DNA from: an uncultured Bacillaceae bacterium
GTDB taxonomy: Bacteria > Bacillota > Bacilli > Bacillales > Amphibacillaceae
NCBI GenBank assembly: GCA_945639745.1
Contig: CALZEK010000037.1
Span: forward strand, 1 to 9,828
DNA: 9,828 bases
Reading direction: 5' to 3'
Translations under genes and position numbers: made by a program
In this document: positions 1 through 6,774 of the stretch, in pieces
How positions within the stretch are numbered: position 1 is the stretch's first letter
Layout of the letters: every line of letters starts with the position of its first letter
The notes under the pieces: generated by a model
The model's database searches: none
The model's input: the letters and a program-made list of their open reading frames with translations, nothing else
Told to the model about the DNA's origin: nothing

Positions 1-5
1 TGCAT
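1..5 (-). CDS. ribH: Start of next riboflavin gene, probably ribH (partial)
   Basis: On the minus strand an ATG lies at 5-3, preceded by an AAAGGAGAG ribosome binding site (about 11-19), 19 nt past the ribBA stop. Only five bases of the gene are in the window, so the protein cannot be read. The identity is inferred from operon order alone: in Bacillales ribD-ribE-ribBA is normally followed by ribH (6,7-dimethyl-8-ribityllumazine synthase), which condenses the RibBA product with the RibD-pathway product. The start and its ribosome binding site are seen; the product name is a guess from context. Confidence 0.5.
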
Positions 6-24
6 GATTAATCTCTCCTTTATT

Positions 25-1215
25 TTAGACAAATAAATGTCCCATCTTTTCTTTTTTAGTTTTTAAGTATGCTAGATTTTCAGCTTGTCTACCTACATCA
101 ATATCACTTCTTTTTACGACATTAATATTATTTTCTATTAATCCATTAACTTTTTTAGGGTTACTTGTTAACAATTCAACTTCTGCTAGATTTAAATCGT
201 GTAATATTTGACTTGCTAATTCATACTCTCTTAAATCTGCTTTAAAACCTAAAGCTTCATTTGCTTGTACTGTATCTAATCCTTGCTCTTGTAGAGCATA
301 AGCTTTAAGTTTATTCATTAAACCAATTCCTCTCCCTTCTTGTCTCATATAAATTAAAGCACCATGACCTGATTCACTAATCATTTTTAAAGCTGCTTGT
401 AACTGTGGTCCACAATCACAACGTTTGGAATGAAAGACATCTCCCGTTAAACATTCAGAGTGAATTCTTACAACAGGAAGTGACCCTTGTTTATCGTCAT
501 TTTTTACGATTGCTAAATGTTCTTTAGCATCGAGTGAGTTAGAATATCCATAAATTTTAAAATCACCATAGATGGTTGGTAAATCAGTGACAACTTCTCG
601 CTTAATTTGAACTTCGTTTCTTTTACGGTAATCGATTAAATCTTCTATCGTAATTATTTTTAAATCTAAGCGATGAGCTAATTTAATTAAATCTGGCACT
701 CTTGCCATATGACCATCTGCTTTGACGATTTCACAAATAACAGCAGAAGGAGCAGCTTGACATAGCTTTGCTAAGTCTACTGATGCTTCTGTGTGACCTG
801 GACGAGTTAAAACGCCACCCTCTTTTGCTACAAGTGGAAAAATATGACCTGGACGTTTAAATTGCTCTGGTCTACTTTTTTTATCGATCATTGCTTTAAT
901 TGTATCGGCACGCTCATATGCACTAATCCCTGTAGTTGTTGTTTCAAAATCGATACTTTCAGTAAATGCTGTGCTTAATGGATCTGAATTAGTTGTTACC
1001 ATATCATTTAGATTTAATTGCTCACTAATTTCTTTAGTAATCGATACACAAACCAAACCACGACCTTCTGTAATCATTAAATTAATTATTTCTGGTGTTA
1101 TTTGATTTGACAGTGCGACAAAATCACCTTCATTTTCTCGATTTTCATCATCAACGACAATAATGGGTTTATTATTTTTTAAATCGGTAATTGCTTCTTC
1201 AATTGTATTAAACAT
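25..1215 (-). CDS. ribBA: Bifunctional 3,4-dihydroxy-2-butanone-4-phosphate synthase / GTP cyclohydrolase II
   Basis: This 396-aa cytoplasmic enzyme supplies both entry branches of riboflavin synthesis. The N-terminal RibB domain (about residues 1-200) makes dihydroxybutanone phosphate from ribulose-5-phosphate. The C-terminal RibA domain opens GTP. RibB is recognised by [10 protein letters not shown] (22-31) and the metal-binding [11 protein letters not shown] (138-148). RibA is recognised by the zinc cysteines C255, C266 and C268 in [18 protein letters not shown] and by RQEGRGIGL (291-299). Length is normal for the fused Bacillota enzyme and all key residues are present. The ATG at 1215 overlaps the end of ribE by 8 nt and has AAAGGAG just upstream inside ribE, so the two are translationally linked. 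Expression should follow the upstream FMN riboswitch. Confidence 0.97.
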   Translation of the reverse strand: MFNTIEEAITDLKNNKPIIVVDDENRENEGDFVALSNQITPEIINLMITEGRGLVCVSITKEISEQLNLNDMVTTNSDPLSTAFTESIDFETTTTGISAYERADTIKAMIDKKSRPEQFKRPGHIFPLVAKEGGVLTRPGHTEASVDLAKLCQAAPSAVICEIVKADGHMARVPDLIKLAHRLDLKIITIEDLIDYRKRNEVQIKREVVTDLPTIYGDFKIYGYSNSLDAKEHLAIVKNDDKQGSLPVVRIHSECLTGDVFHSKRCDCGPQLQAALKMISESGHGALIYMRQEGRGIGLMNKLKAYALQEQGLDTVQANEALGFKADLREYELASQILHDLNLAEVELLTSNPKKVNGLIENNINVVKRSDIDVGRQAENLAYLKTKKEKMGHLFV

Positions 1216-1819
1216 GATTAGTCTCCTTTTTTAATGATAGTTGTTTTTCTACATGTTTAGCTAATAAGTCACATTCAATATTCACTAAATCTCCTAGACT
1301 TTTCTTTCCTAAGGTTGTTTGAGAAAAGGTATGCGGGATGAGTGAAATAGTTAAGGTGTTTTCTTTTATTTCAAAAACAGTTAAACTAATGCCATCTATC
1401 GTAATTGACCCTTTATTAATTAAATATTTAGATAAGCTAACGGGTAACTTAATTTGATAGTAAACAGCATTTTCTAAAGGTGTTTTGCTTACTATCTCAC
1501 CAAGGCCATCGATATGTCCGGAAACAAAATGTCCTCCCAGTCGAGTTGTGGATAGCATTGCACGTTCTAAGTTTACTTTGTTAGTTTCTTTTAAATATTT
1601 CATTGTCGTCGCTTTAACAGTTTCCGGCATCACATCAACTTCAAATGACTGTTGAGTAAATTCAGTCACTGTTAAACAGACACCTTCAACACTTATGCTA
1701 TCGCCCACTTGGATATCTTCTAATATTTTTTTAGCTATAATTTCAAATTTATAACCTTGTTTTGAATTTTGTTTGATTGATTTTATCATACCTTTTTCTT
1801 CTACGATTCCTGTGAACAT
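1208..1819 (-). CDS. ribE: Riboflavin synthase, alpha subunit
   Basis: This 203-aa enzyme dismutates two 6,7-dimethyl-8-ribityllumazine molecules to riboflavin plus the pyrimidine that RibH recycles. It starts with the family signature MFTGIVEE and has the two tandem lumazine-binding repeats: [13 protein letters not shown] near residues 39-51 and the matching [13 protein letters not shown] near 136-148, with [13 protein letters not shown] (95-107) opening the second repeat. Length is typical. The ATG at 1819 lies inside the last codons of the ribD reading frame (19-nt overlap) and is preceded by GAAGGG. Its stop overlaps the start of ribBA. Because it is coupled to ribD translation, the premature stop in ribD may lower its expression unless ribosomes restart at the reductase half; this is an inference. 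Confidence 0.96.
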   Translation of the reverse strand: MFTGIVEEKGMIKSIKQNSKQGYKFEIIAKKILEDIQVGDSISVEGVCLTVTEFTQQSFEVDVMPETVKATTMKYLKETNKVNLERAMLSTTRLGGHFVSGHIDGLGEIVSKTPLENAVYYQIKLPVSLSKYLINKGSITIDGISLTVFEIKENTLTISLIPHTFSQTTLGKKSLGDLVNIECDLLAKHVEKQLSLKKETNHV

Positions 1820-2487
1820 ACTTGCCCTTCTTTCTGTGAAATGATTTTTATATCTTTACCAATTTGTCTAACTGATTTAAGTTCTAATTGAAAGACATCT
1901 TTAAGATAGTTAATTCCTTTTCCTTGAAATGAAGTCGGTGAATTCTTTCCACCAATAAGCATCGGTGCAATATATGTGTTAACTTCATCTATCAAGCCTG
2001 CTTGTAAAAATGAATCGTTGATTTGGGCACCACCTTCAACATACACACTTCTTATTTCTTTTTTATGTAAAATATCAAGTACATTTTCAAGCTCTACTTG
2101 GGATGATTTAAGTTGGAAAATCTTTATTTTGTCAAAATATTCAAATTTTTTAATTGATATTTTGTCCACTTTATTACTTACAAATATCCATGTCTCTGAC
2201 AAACCATCAGTAATTACTTTACTGGTTAATGGGGTTTTTAAATTAGTATCTAAAATCAATCGAATCGGCTGTTTATCTGTATGAATATGTCTTATTGTTA
2301 AGCTCGGATTGTCTGCTAACACAGTATTAATACCCACTAAAATACTGTCATGTAAGGATCTATCCTTGTGGACATCTATTCTTGCTTCTTTAGATGTAAT
2401 CCATTTACTTTCTCCAATTGATGTAGCAATTTTTCCGTCTAATGATATCGCGTGTTTAAGCGTTATATAAGGGCGTTGATTGAGCAT
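1801..2487 (-). CDS. ribD: RibD C-terminal half: pyrimidine reductase domain
   Basis: This 228-aa open stretch holds the NADPH-dependent 5-amino-6-(5-phosphoribosylamino)uracil reductase domain. Family marks are YITLKHAISLDGKIA (7-21), SKWITSKEAR (27-36), VGINTVLADNPSLT (51-64) and YVEGGAQINDSFL near residue 150. The ATG at 2487 is the first in-frame ATG after the internal stop, but no good ribosome binding site precedes it; a GAGG lies over 30 nt upstream. It is therefore doubtful that this half is translated efficiently alone. True coding sequence continues upstream to the internal stop at 2532. Separate reductases exist in other organisms, so a free-standing half could be active if made. 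Confidence 0.6.
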   Translation of the reverse strand: MLNQRPYITLKHAISLDGKIATSIGESKWITSKEARIDVHKDRSLHDSILVGINTVLADNPSLTIRHIHTDKQPIRLILDTNLKTPLTSKVITDGLSETWIFVSNKVDKISIKKFEYFDKIKIFQLKSSQVELENVLDILHKKEIRSVYVEGGAQINDSFLQAGLIDEVNTYIAPMLIGGKNSPTSFQGKGINYLKDVFQLELKSVRQIGKDIKIISQKEGQVCSQES

Positions 2488-2529
2488 ACTCGTTAAATAA
2501 TGCTGATTAATTTCTTTTGCCTCATCAGC

Positions 2530-2910
2530 TTAAAGGCCAAGCTCTACCTCAATGCCTGCCTCGCGAATTTTTTCAATGCCCAGACCTGATACTTTTTCAT
2601 TAGGATCTAACATTGCAACAACTACTCTAGCAATGTTATTTTGGACAATATAATCTGCACATGCTTGTGTTCTTCCTACATGTGAGCATGGTTCTAAGGT
2701 GACATAAAGTGTAGCATTTTTAGATTTTTCCTTGGCCATATCTATTGCAATTACTTCGGCATGTGCTTCACCTGCTTTTAAATGCGTACCTAGACCTATT
2801 ATTTGATTATTTTTAACTAATACGGCTCCAACAACTGGGTTAGGGCTTGTTTGACCTTGTGTTTCTTTTGCTAAATTTAAAGCTAATTGCATATAATGTA
2901 AATCATTCAA
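2530..2910 (-). CDS. ribD: RibD N-terminal half: diaminohydroxyphosphoribosylaminopyrimidine deaminase domain
   Basis: This 126-aa stretch is a complete zinc-dependent cytidine-deaminase-fold domain that deaminates the GTP cyclohydrolase II product. The zinc site is visible as H50-A-E52 and P74-C75 through C84 in PCSHVGRTQAC. The substrate motif TSPNPVVGAVLV (21-32) is also intact. The start is a TTG at 2910, supported by a strong GAGGAGGGG 7 nt away; the nearby ATG is out of frame. The protein ends right after the domain, at GIEVELGL, because of the in-frame TAA. It could fold as a stand-alone deaminase, as such enzymes exist elsewhere. It is the first gene after the riboswitch terminator. 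Confidence 0.75.
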   Translation of the reverse strand: MNDLHYMQLALNLAKETQGQTSPNPVVGAVLVKNNQIIGLGTHLKAGEAHAEVIAIDMAKEKSKNATLYVTLEPCSHVGRTQACADYIVQNNIARVVVAMLDPNEKVSGLGIEKIREAGIEVELGL

Positions 2911-2940
2911 TGCGTCCCCTCCTCTTTTTATTTAAACAAT

Positions 2941-2971
2941 AAAAAAAACCTCTGAAAATTCATTCAGAGGT
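2941..2971 (-). terminator. Intrinsic terminator of the FMN riboswitch
   Basis: On the minus strand the leader reads ACCTCTGAA, a six-base loop, TTCAGAGGT, then eight T. The 9-bp stem pairs 2948-2956 with 2963-2971 and the U-run is 2941-2948. It lies 31 nt upstream of the ribD start, after the aptamer, the usual place for the expression platform of a transcription-terminating RFN element. When FMN is bound, RNA polymerase should stop here. No perfect antiterminator partner for CCTCTGAA is evident to the eye. Confidence 0.85.
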
Positions 2972-3092
2972 CATAAGGGTGAATTAATAAATATAATTAT
3001 TAAACTTAAATCAAAACTTTTTGTGAAATGCAAAAAGATCTCACGTTAATAAATCTTCGTGAGATATATCTAAAAAAGAGTATATCAAAAAC
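2972..3092 (-). promoter_or_regulatory. Riboswitch linker leader with two extra hairpins
   Basis: About 120 nt separate the FMN aptamer from the terminator. On the minus strand they contain ATCTCACG/CGTGAGAT (8-bp stem, 12-nt loop, 3038-3065), immediately followed by CTTTTTG, which itself pairs with CAAAAAG (7-bp stem, 3017-3037). A weaker GATATA/TATATC hairpin lies just upstream. The first hairpin plus its five U could act as an early terminator or as part of the antiterminator. The pairing is seen; the role is inferred. The rest (2972-3016) is AT-rich with no clear structure. Confidence 0.5.
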
Positions 3093-3235
3093 GAATCTTC
3101 TCCCATCCAGACTTTAACTGTCGGCTCTGGAATTTAACCAGATCAGCCATATAGTTGTTATACTATACAGGTCACGGGCTCAGAAGTTATCTCCTTCTTT
3201 ACCGTCGATTGGGAATTTCACCCACCCCGAAGAAT
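3093..3235 (-). promoter_or_regulatory. FMN riboswitch (RFN element) aptamer
   Basis: The minus strand shows the conserved RFN blocks in order: TTCTTCGGGG-TGGGTGAAATTCCC, ATCGACGGTAAA, GAGCCCGTGA, a variable arm (GTATAGTATAACAACTATAT), GATCTGGTTAAATTCCAGAGC, CGACAGTTAAAGTCTGGATG and GGAGAAGATT closing P1. All core junction sequences are present, so FMN binding is expected. It controls the rib operon starting at 2910. FMN binding should favour the downstream terminator and shut off riboflavin synthesis. Confidence 0.96.
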
Positions 3236-3250
3236 TTTTATTGTAGTTTA

Positions 3251-3279
3251 ACCATAGCTTATCTTAGAAAAATACGCAA
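3251..3279 (-). promoter_or_regulatory. Candidate promoter of the riboflavin operon
   Basis: On the minus strand TTGCGT (3279-3274) and TATGGT (3256-3251) are separated by 17 bp, which would start transcription near 3244, a few bases before the riboswitch P1. A second possible -10, TACAAT, lies just downstream without a clear -35. Both hexamers deviate from the sigma-A consensus, so the placement is tentative, but a promoter is required here by the riboswitch. Confidence 0.5.
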
Positions 3280-3331
3280 GTGCTTCTCATATATGATAAG
3301 ATAAATACTATAATTAGGAGGTCGCTTAAAT

Positions 3332-3643
3332 ATGAGCTTATTAACGGTTTATTTGACTCTTGAATCTAAATTAGCTATGGAAAATATGTTAAAAGAAAAA
3401 GTTTATTTAACTTATTATGAAGATGTTTCTGATTTTAAAAATGATTTATTTCTTGTAAATGAGCATGAATTTAATGAGTTTTTAATTGATTACCAGATTA
3501 ATGAATCTGACTTAAATCAATCATTTATTATTCTTAATGATTTAAATTTAGACTCCTTTATTTTGTGGGGAGAATCAACTTCTTTAAACACTCTATTAAA
3601 TTATTTTTCTACAAGTAATCAATACAAAAAATTTATTTTATAG
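3332..3643 (+). CDS. Hypothetical protein (103 aa), only plus-strand gene
   Basis: I do not recognise this protein. It has a good AGGAGG (3316-3321) before the ATG at 3332 and no cysteine, signal peptide or membrane segment. It is rich in Leu, Asn, Asp, Glu and Phe, with the acidic middle segment EHEFNEFLIDYQINESDLN. It is divergent from the riboflavin operon, with start regions about 50-80 bp apart, and convergent with the sensor kinase gene, overlapping its last 11 nt. Codon use is AT-rich like its neighbours and the frame is uninterrupted, so it is probably a real gene. A TATGAT at 3292-3297 could be its -10, without a good -35. No function is proposed. Confidence 0.65.
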   Translation: MSLLTVYLTLESKLAMENMLKEKVYLTYYEDVSDFKNDLFLVNEHEFNEFLIDYQINESDLNQSFIILNDLNLDSFILWGESTSLNTLLNYFSTSNQYKKFIL

Positions 3644-4730
3644 GTAAGCTTACAATGAATTGATTATAATTACCTTGACTCTCAACTTGGATTTCTCCTT
3701 GATGAAACTTAACAATATCTTTAACAATCGATAAACCGAGCCCACTTCCTCCCGTATGTCGATTTCGTGAGGGGTCGGTGCGATAAAATCGGTTAAATAG
3801 TTTTTCTTGTTCATTTTTTGTTAATGGACCACTTGTGCCACCAATAATTAATTTATAAACATCATTTTCTATGTTTCCTGTAACCTTTATCGGTGCATCA
3901 TTATAATTGTACTTAATCGCATTATCAATCAAATTACTAACTAATTGCTTGATACTTTCTTCATGAATAATTAATTCACTAGCTTGTAATGACACTGATA
4001 AAGCTATATTTGATTTTTCCAATTCCCATTCAAACATTTTTAATGTTTCTTCAATTACTTCATTTATCCATAATTTAGCTAACTCTTTATCATTTAATTG
4101 AATCGTATCAAGATGATTAATTTGATCAATTTGTTCAATCAATAATGTTAAGCGATTCGCTTCATTGTAGAGTGATTCATATAAGTCGGGATCACCTTCA
4201 ATTGTGCCTGTTTTTAAAGCATGTAAGTATCCCTGTAAATTTGCAACAGGTGTTCTAATTTCATGTGATAAATTTGTGATTAACCTTTCTCTTTGTGAAT
4301 CATTATCTTTTAATTGTTTTGTTAATTCATTATAATGACTAATAAGTTCACCTATTTCATCATTTGATGTAACTTGAATTTCTGACGGATAGGCACCTTT
4401 TTTTAAGATTTCAGTTGCTTCAATTAACTGCTTGATAGGACCGACTAATCGCTTGGTAAAGTAATAATGTAATACACTACTAAAAAGTACACCTAAGATT
4501 GTAAAGACAAGTAAATATTGGTATAAAGTTGCATTAAATTGTTGTTGACCTTGGTCAGGGAGGCCTCCCATACCTTCAACTAAAAAACAAGCTGTATTAT
4601 AAACAGCCCAACCACTTAAGCTAATCGCTAAGCCAATTATAAATATATTTAAAAATGTTAAACGCCAAAGGAATCCTCTTGGAAGAGAAACACGCTTTTT
4701 ATTATTTAACATATTTATATCCCATCCCAC
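3633..4730 (-). CDS. Sensor histidine kinase of a redox-linked two-component system
   Basis: Membrane histidine kinase, up to 365 aa from a GTG at 4730. The ATG at 4712 (residue 7), preceded by GGGATGGGAT, is the likelier start; it gives 359 aa and an 11-nt overlap with the regulator gene. Layout: TM1 about 22-45, a short outer loop of about 25 aa, TM2 about 72-92, HAMP about 90-145, H box NLSHEIRTP with H156, N box LIDNAIKYN with N270, and G2 box GGSGLGLSI (327-335). The G1 box reads IIGGTSGPL (295-303), with Gly where Asp or Asn normally contacts adenine. The only cysteine, C48, is at the outer end of TM1. The small loop suggests it senses within or at the membrane, or through a partner. 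It should phosphorylate the regulator encoded just upstream. Signal unknown; operon context suggests thiol redox state. Confidence 0.92.
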   Translation of the reverse strand: MGWDINMLNNKKRVSLPRGFLWRLTFLNIFIIGLAISLSGWAVYNTACFLVEGMGGLPDQGQQQFNATLYQYLLVFTILGVLFSSVLHYYFTKRLVGPIKQLIEATEILKKGAYPSEIQVTSNDEIGELISHYNELTKQLKDNDSQRERLITNLSHEIRTPVANLQGYLHALKTGTIEGDPDLYESLYNEANRLTLLIEQIDQINHLDTIQLNDKELAKLWINEVIEETLKMFEWELEKSNIALSVSLQASELIIHEESIKQLVSNLIDNAIKYNYNDAPIKVTGNIENDVYKLIIGGTSGPLTKNEQEKLFNRFYRTDPSRNRHTGGSGLGLSIVKDIVKFHQGEIQVESQGNYNQFIVSLPIK

Positions 4731-5385
4731 GTACAGTAACTATCCGCTTAGGTTTAGCTGGTATATCTTCTACTTTTTCACGTAATTTCTTTATATGCGC
4801 ATCAATAGTTCGATCTAAAATATCTTGCTCATGAAAAGAATACAATTCACTCACAAGTGCTTCTCTTGAAAATACAACATTCGCATTTTTCATTAAATAA
4901 TGTAATAAATTAAATTCATGCTTTGTTAAATTAACTATTTCACCTCTTAAATATACTTCGCCTTGTTGTGGTTTCAAAGTAAGACCATCAGATGATAATT
5001 GCTTACAATGGTGATTTATCCTTCTAAATAAAGCTTTTACTTGAGCGATTAATTCATCTGGATCAAAAGGTTTTGTTAAATAACTATCAGCGCCAATATT
5101 TAGACCTTCAATTTTATCTGACGTTTGTGTTTTAGCAGTCAACATCAAAATTAATGTGTCATTATCTTTTTTATCTTCTCTAATCCATCTACAAAATTCT
5201 TCACCACTTATTTTTGGTAACATCAAATCAAGCACAATTAAACAAGGATGTTCATTTTCATAAACATCCTTGGCAATGTGTCCATCACTTGCAACAACAA
5301 CGTGATAATTATTCTTTTCTAAATATAACTTTATCAGATTTCTAATCATTTTATCGTCTTCAACAATTAAAATAGTCTGTTTCAT
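4702..5385 (-). CDS. OmpR/PhoB-family response regulator
   Basis: DNA-binding regulator of 227 aa. The receiver domain (1-120) has the acidic pair E9-D10-D11, phospho-acceptor D53 in VLDLMLP, the LTAKT switch Thr near 83 and K104 in TKPFDP. The winged-helix domain (about 130-227) carries LTKHEFNLLHYLM, the recognition-helix region RTIDAHIKKLREK and the closing hairpin VRGMGYKYV. Length and motifs are normal. The ATG at 5385 has AGGAG 9 nt upstream. It lies 32 nt after the thioredoxin-like gene with no terminator between, so it belongs to the same transcript, and its end overlaps the kinase start. Its targets are not known; it may control its own operon, which has repeated TTATGA words upstream. 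Confidence 0.95.
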   Translation of the reverse strand: MKQTILIVEDDKMIRNLIKLYLEKNNYHVVVASDGHIAKDVYENEHPCLIVLDLMLPKISGEEFCRWIREDKKDNDTLILMLTAKTQTSDKIEGLNIGADSYLTKPFDPDELIAQVKALFRRINHHCKQLSSDGLTLKPQQGEVYLRGEIVNLTKHEFNLLHYLMKNANVVFSREALVSELYSFHEQDILDRTIDAHIKKLREKVEDIPAKPKRIVTVRGMGYKYVK

Positions 5386-5417
5386 TACACTTCACTCCTA
5401 GATAGGCGCTCAACTTT

Positions 5418-6002
5418 TTAATCCATTTTATCTAGTTCTTGTACCATTAATTCGTAGTTTAACGCACCAAAAGCCATATTTTCTATAATACCTTTTGTAT
5501 TAATCATATATGACGTTGGAATCGGTTGAATACCATATTTATTTGATATTGTTGAACCTTCATCTAATAAGACTTTAAACGTTACACCATAATCGTCGAT
5601 AAACTCTTCCACATCTTCAATTTTACTTTCTGTATCAAATAAATCAACAGCTAATATTGTCACATCTTTATTTTCATGAAATTTTTGCATATCTGGCATC
5701 TCTGCACGACATGGGGGACACCAAGTTGCCCAGAAGTTTAACATTACTTTTTCCCCACGAAAATCTGATAGTCTTACTGTTTCACCATCAATTGTTTTCA
5801 CTTCAAAATCAGGTGCCATATCACCTTTTTCAAGTCCTTCTTCTATGTCTGCTAAATTACTATCTGAGGTGTCTGCATTTGGATTAGCTTGAATGCCTTC
5901 TAAGTCTTCAATATTTGTTTTTTCTTGTTGACTTGTATAAAACTCCCAACCAGTCCAACCTAACATACCTATAATAACAACAATTATTATCCATTTTCTC
6001 AT
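5418..6002 (-). CDS. Membrane-anchored ResA/TlpA-like thiol-disulfide oxidoreductase
   Basis: This 194-aa protein has an uncleaved N-terminal anchor (about 4-20, basic MRK before it), an acidic low-complexity linker (about 28-58) and an outward-facing thioredoxin fold. The AhpC/TSA-Redoxin start is [21 protein letters not shown], the active site is W-C95-P-P-C98, and the cis-proline is P162 in IQPIPTSY. This is the domain plan of B. subtilis ResA, which reduces apocytochrome c cysteines with electrons from CcdA. No cytochrome or ResB/ResC gene is nearby, so the substrate may be other extracytoplasmic thiols. The ATG at 6002 has GGAGG 7 nt upstream and is 16 nt after ccdA, the expected electron donor. 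The family call is firm; the exact name resA is not. Confidence 0.93.
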   Translation of the reverse strand: MRKWIIIVVIIGMLGWTGWEFYTSQQEKTNIEDLEGIQANPNADTSDSNLADIEEGLEKGDMAPDFEVKTIDGETVRLSDFRGEKVMLNFWATWCPPCRAEMPDMQKFHENKDVTILAVDLFDTESKIEDVEEFIDDYGVTFKVLLDEGSTISNKYGIQPIPTSYMINTKGIIENMAFGALNYELMVQELDKMD

Positions 6003-6018
6003 TAATAATCCTCCAAAC

Positions 6019-6774
6019 TTATCCTAATTTAGAAAGCCATGTATCTTGAACTAAATCTAATAAGAACCCTGCAATACGTGGCATTTGTCCAGTAAATAAC
6101 ACAATTCCCATTAATATCATAATGACGCCACCAAATTTCATAATGACATTACTTTTTTGCACAATCCATTTAGTTGAACCAATATAGAATGTAAGTATTA
6201 AGAAAGGTAAAGCAAATCCAATCACATACATCACAGTATAGATGATACCCTGTGTAGGATTACTTGCAGCAAGCAATAAAATCGATCCAAATATCGGTCC
6301 AATACATGGTGTCCATCCCGCTGCAAATCCTAAACCAACTAAAAATGTTCCTAAATAACTTACATTACTTTTTTTGTATTGTGCTCTTCTTTCTTTCATT
6401 AGTGTTTTAATATTTAGCCAACCACCAACAAAAAGCCCCATGACAATAATGAAGATACCAGCTAGTTGTTGAATTAAATTTCCTGAACTCCCCGTTAAGA
6501 TACCACTTAACCATTTACCTAAAAATGATGCTCCTATACCTAGACTGATGAATACGAGTGAAACACCAATTAAAAAGAAGACTGAATGTGTTAAAAGTTT
6601 TTTTCGAACTTCTTTACTTTGTCCATCTTGAATTTCTTTAACACTCACACCCGTAATATAAGATAAATATGCCGGAAATATCGGCAATACGCATGGTGAT
6701 AGAAATGATAATGCACCTGCACCTAAAGCCAATATCATTCCAACTAGTAAAAATGTATCTGTTTCAATTCCCAT
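6019..6774 (-). CDS. ccdA: CcdA-type transmembrane thiol electron carrier
   Basis: This 251-aa integral membrane protein belongs to the DsbD/CcdA family and has about six membrane segments. It passes electrons from cytoplasmic thioredoxin to outward-facing thiol proteins. The redox cysteine pair is conserved: C28 in LSPCVLPIFPAYLSY and C156 in GWTPCIGPIFGSIL, each followed by the Pro-rich helix break typical of the family. Length is normal. The start ATG at 6774 overlaps the stop of the upstream gene (TAATG), so translation is coupled. The next gene is the ResA-like thioredoxin, its probable partner. The gene symbol follows the family name; the in vivo client is unknown. Confidence 0.94.
   Translation of the reverse strand: MGIETDTFLLVGMILALGAGALSFLSPCVLPIFPAYLSYITGVSVKEIQDGQSKEVRKKLLTHSVFFLIGVSLVFISLGIGASFLGKWLSGILTGSSGNLIQQLAGIFIIVMGLFVGGWLNIKTLMKERRAQYKKSNVSYLGTFLVGLGFAAGWTPCIGPIFGSILLLAASNPTQGIIYTVMYVIGFALPFLILTFYIGSTKWIVQKSNVIMKFGGVIMILMGIVLFTGQMPRIAGFLLDLVQDTWLSKLG

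Larger units (their letters stand above)
1801..2910 (-). pseudogene. ribD: ribD (deaminase/reductase) interrupted by one in-frame TAA
   Basis: Read as one frame from the TTG at 2910 to the stop at 1801, this would be a 369-codon RibD, close to the usual 360-370 aa, with a single internal stop, TAA at 2530-2532. The bases between the stop and the first ATG of the second half (2529-2488) read A-D-E-A-K-E-I-N-Q-H-Y-L-T-S. That fits the linker seen in intact RibD proteins (G-L-L/E-x-E-A-x-x-L-N), so nothing is deleted or frameshifted. TAA is one base from TTA (Leu), CAA, AAA or GAA. RibD performs the second and third steps after GTP cyclohydrolase II, so a null allele should cause riboflavin auxotrophy unless the halves work separately, the stop is read through, or the base is a sequencing error. 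Genuine decay is not otherwise visible: both domains keep their motifs. Confidence 0.8.

Noticed and set aside
1976..2284. Plus-strand open frame of 102 codons
   Set aside because: It lies antisense within the reductase domain of ribD, which has clear family motifs, and its translation resembles no known protein. It is a shadow.
3309..3314. Perfect TATAAT before the plus-strand gene as its -10
   Set aside because: It would start transcription near 3321, inside or after the AGGAGG, leaving the mRNA without its ribosome binding site. The TATGAT at 3292 is a better position.
3641..3680. AGGTAA...TTACCT inverted pair and GTAAGCTTAC palindrome at the kinase gene end as a terminator
   Set aside because: The stem is short and AT-rich with a long loop and no following T-run, and it lies in kinase coding sequence.
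5657..5887. Plus-strand open frame of 76 codons
   Set aside because: Antisense to the ResA-like thioredoxin with no ribosome binding site or recognisable protein.
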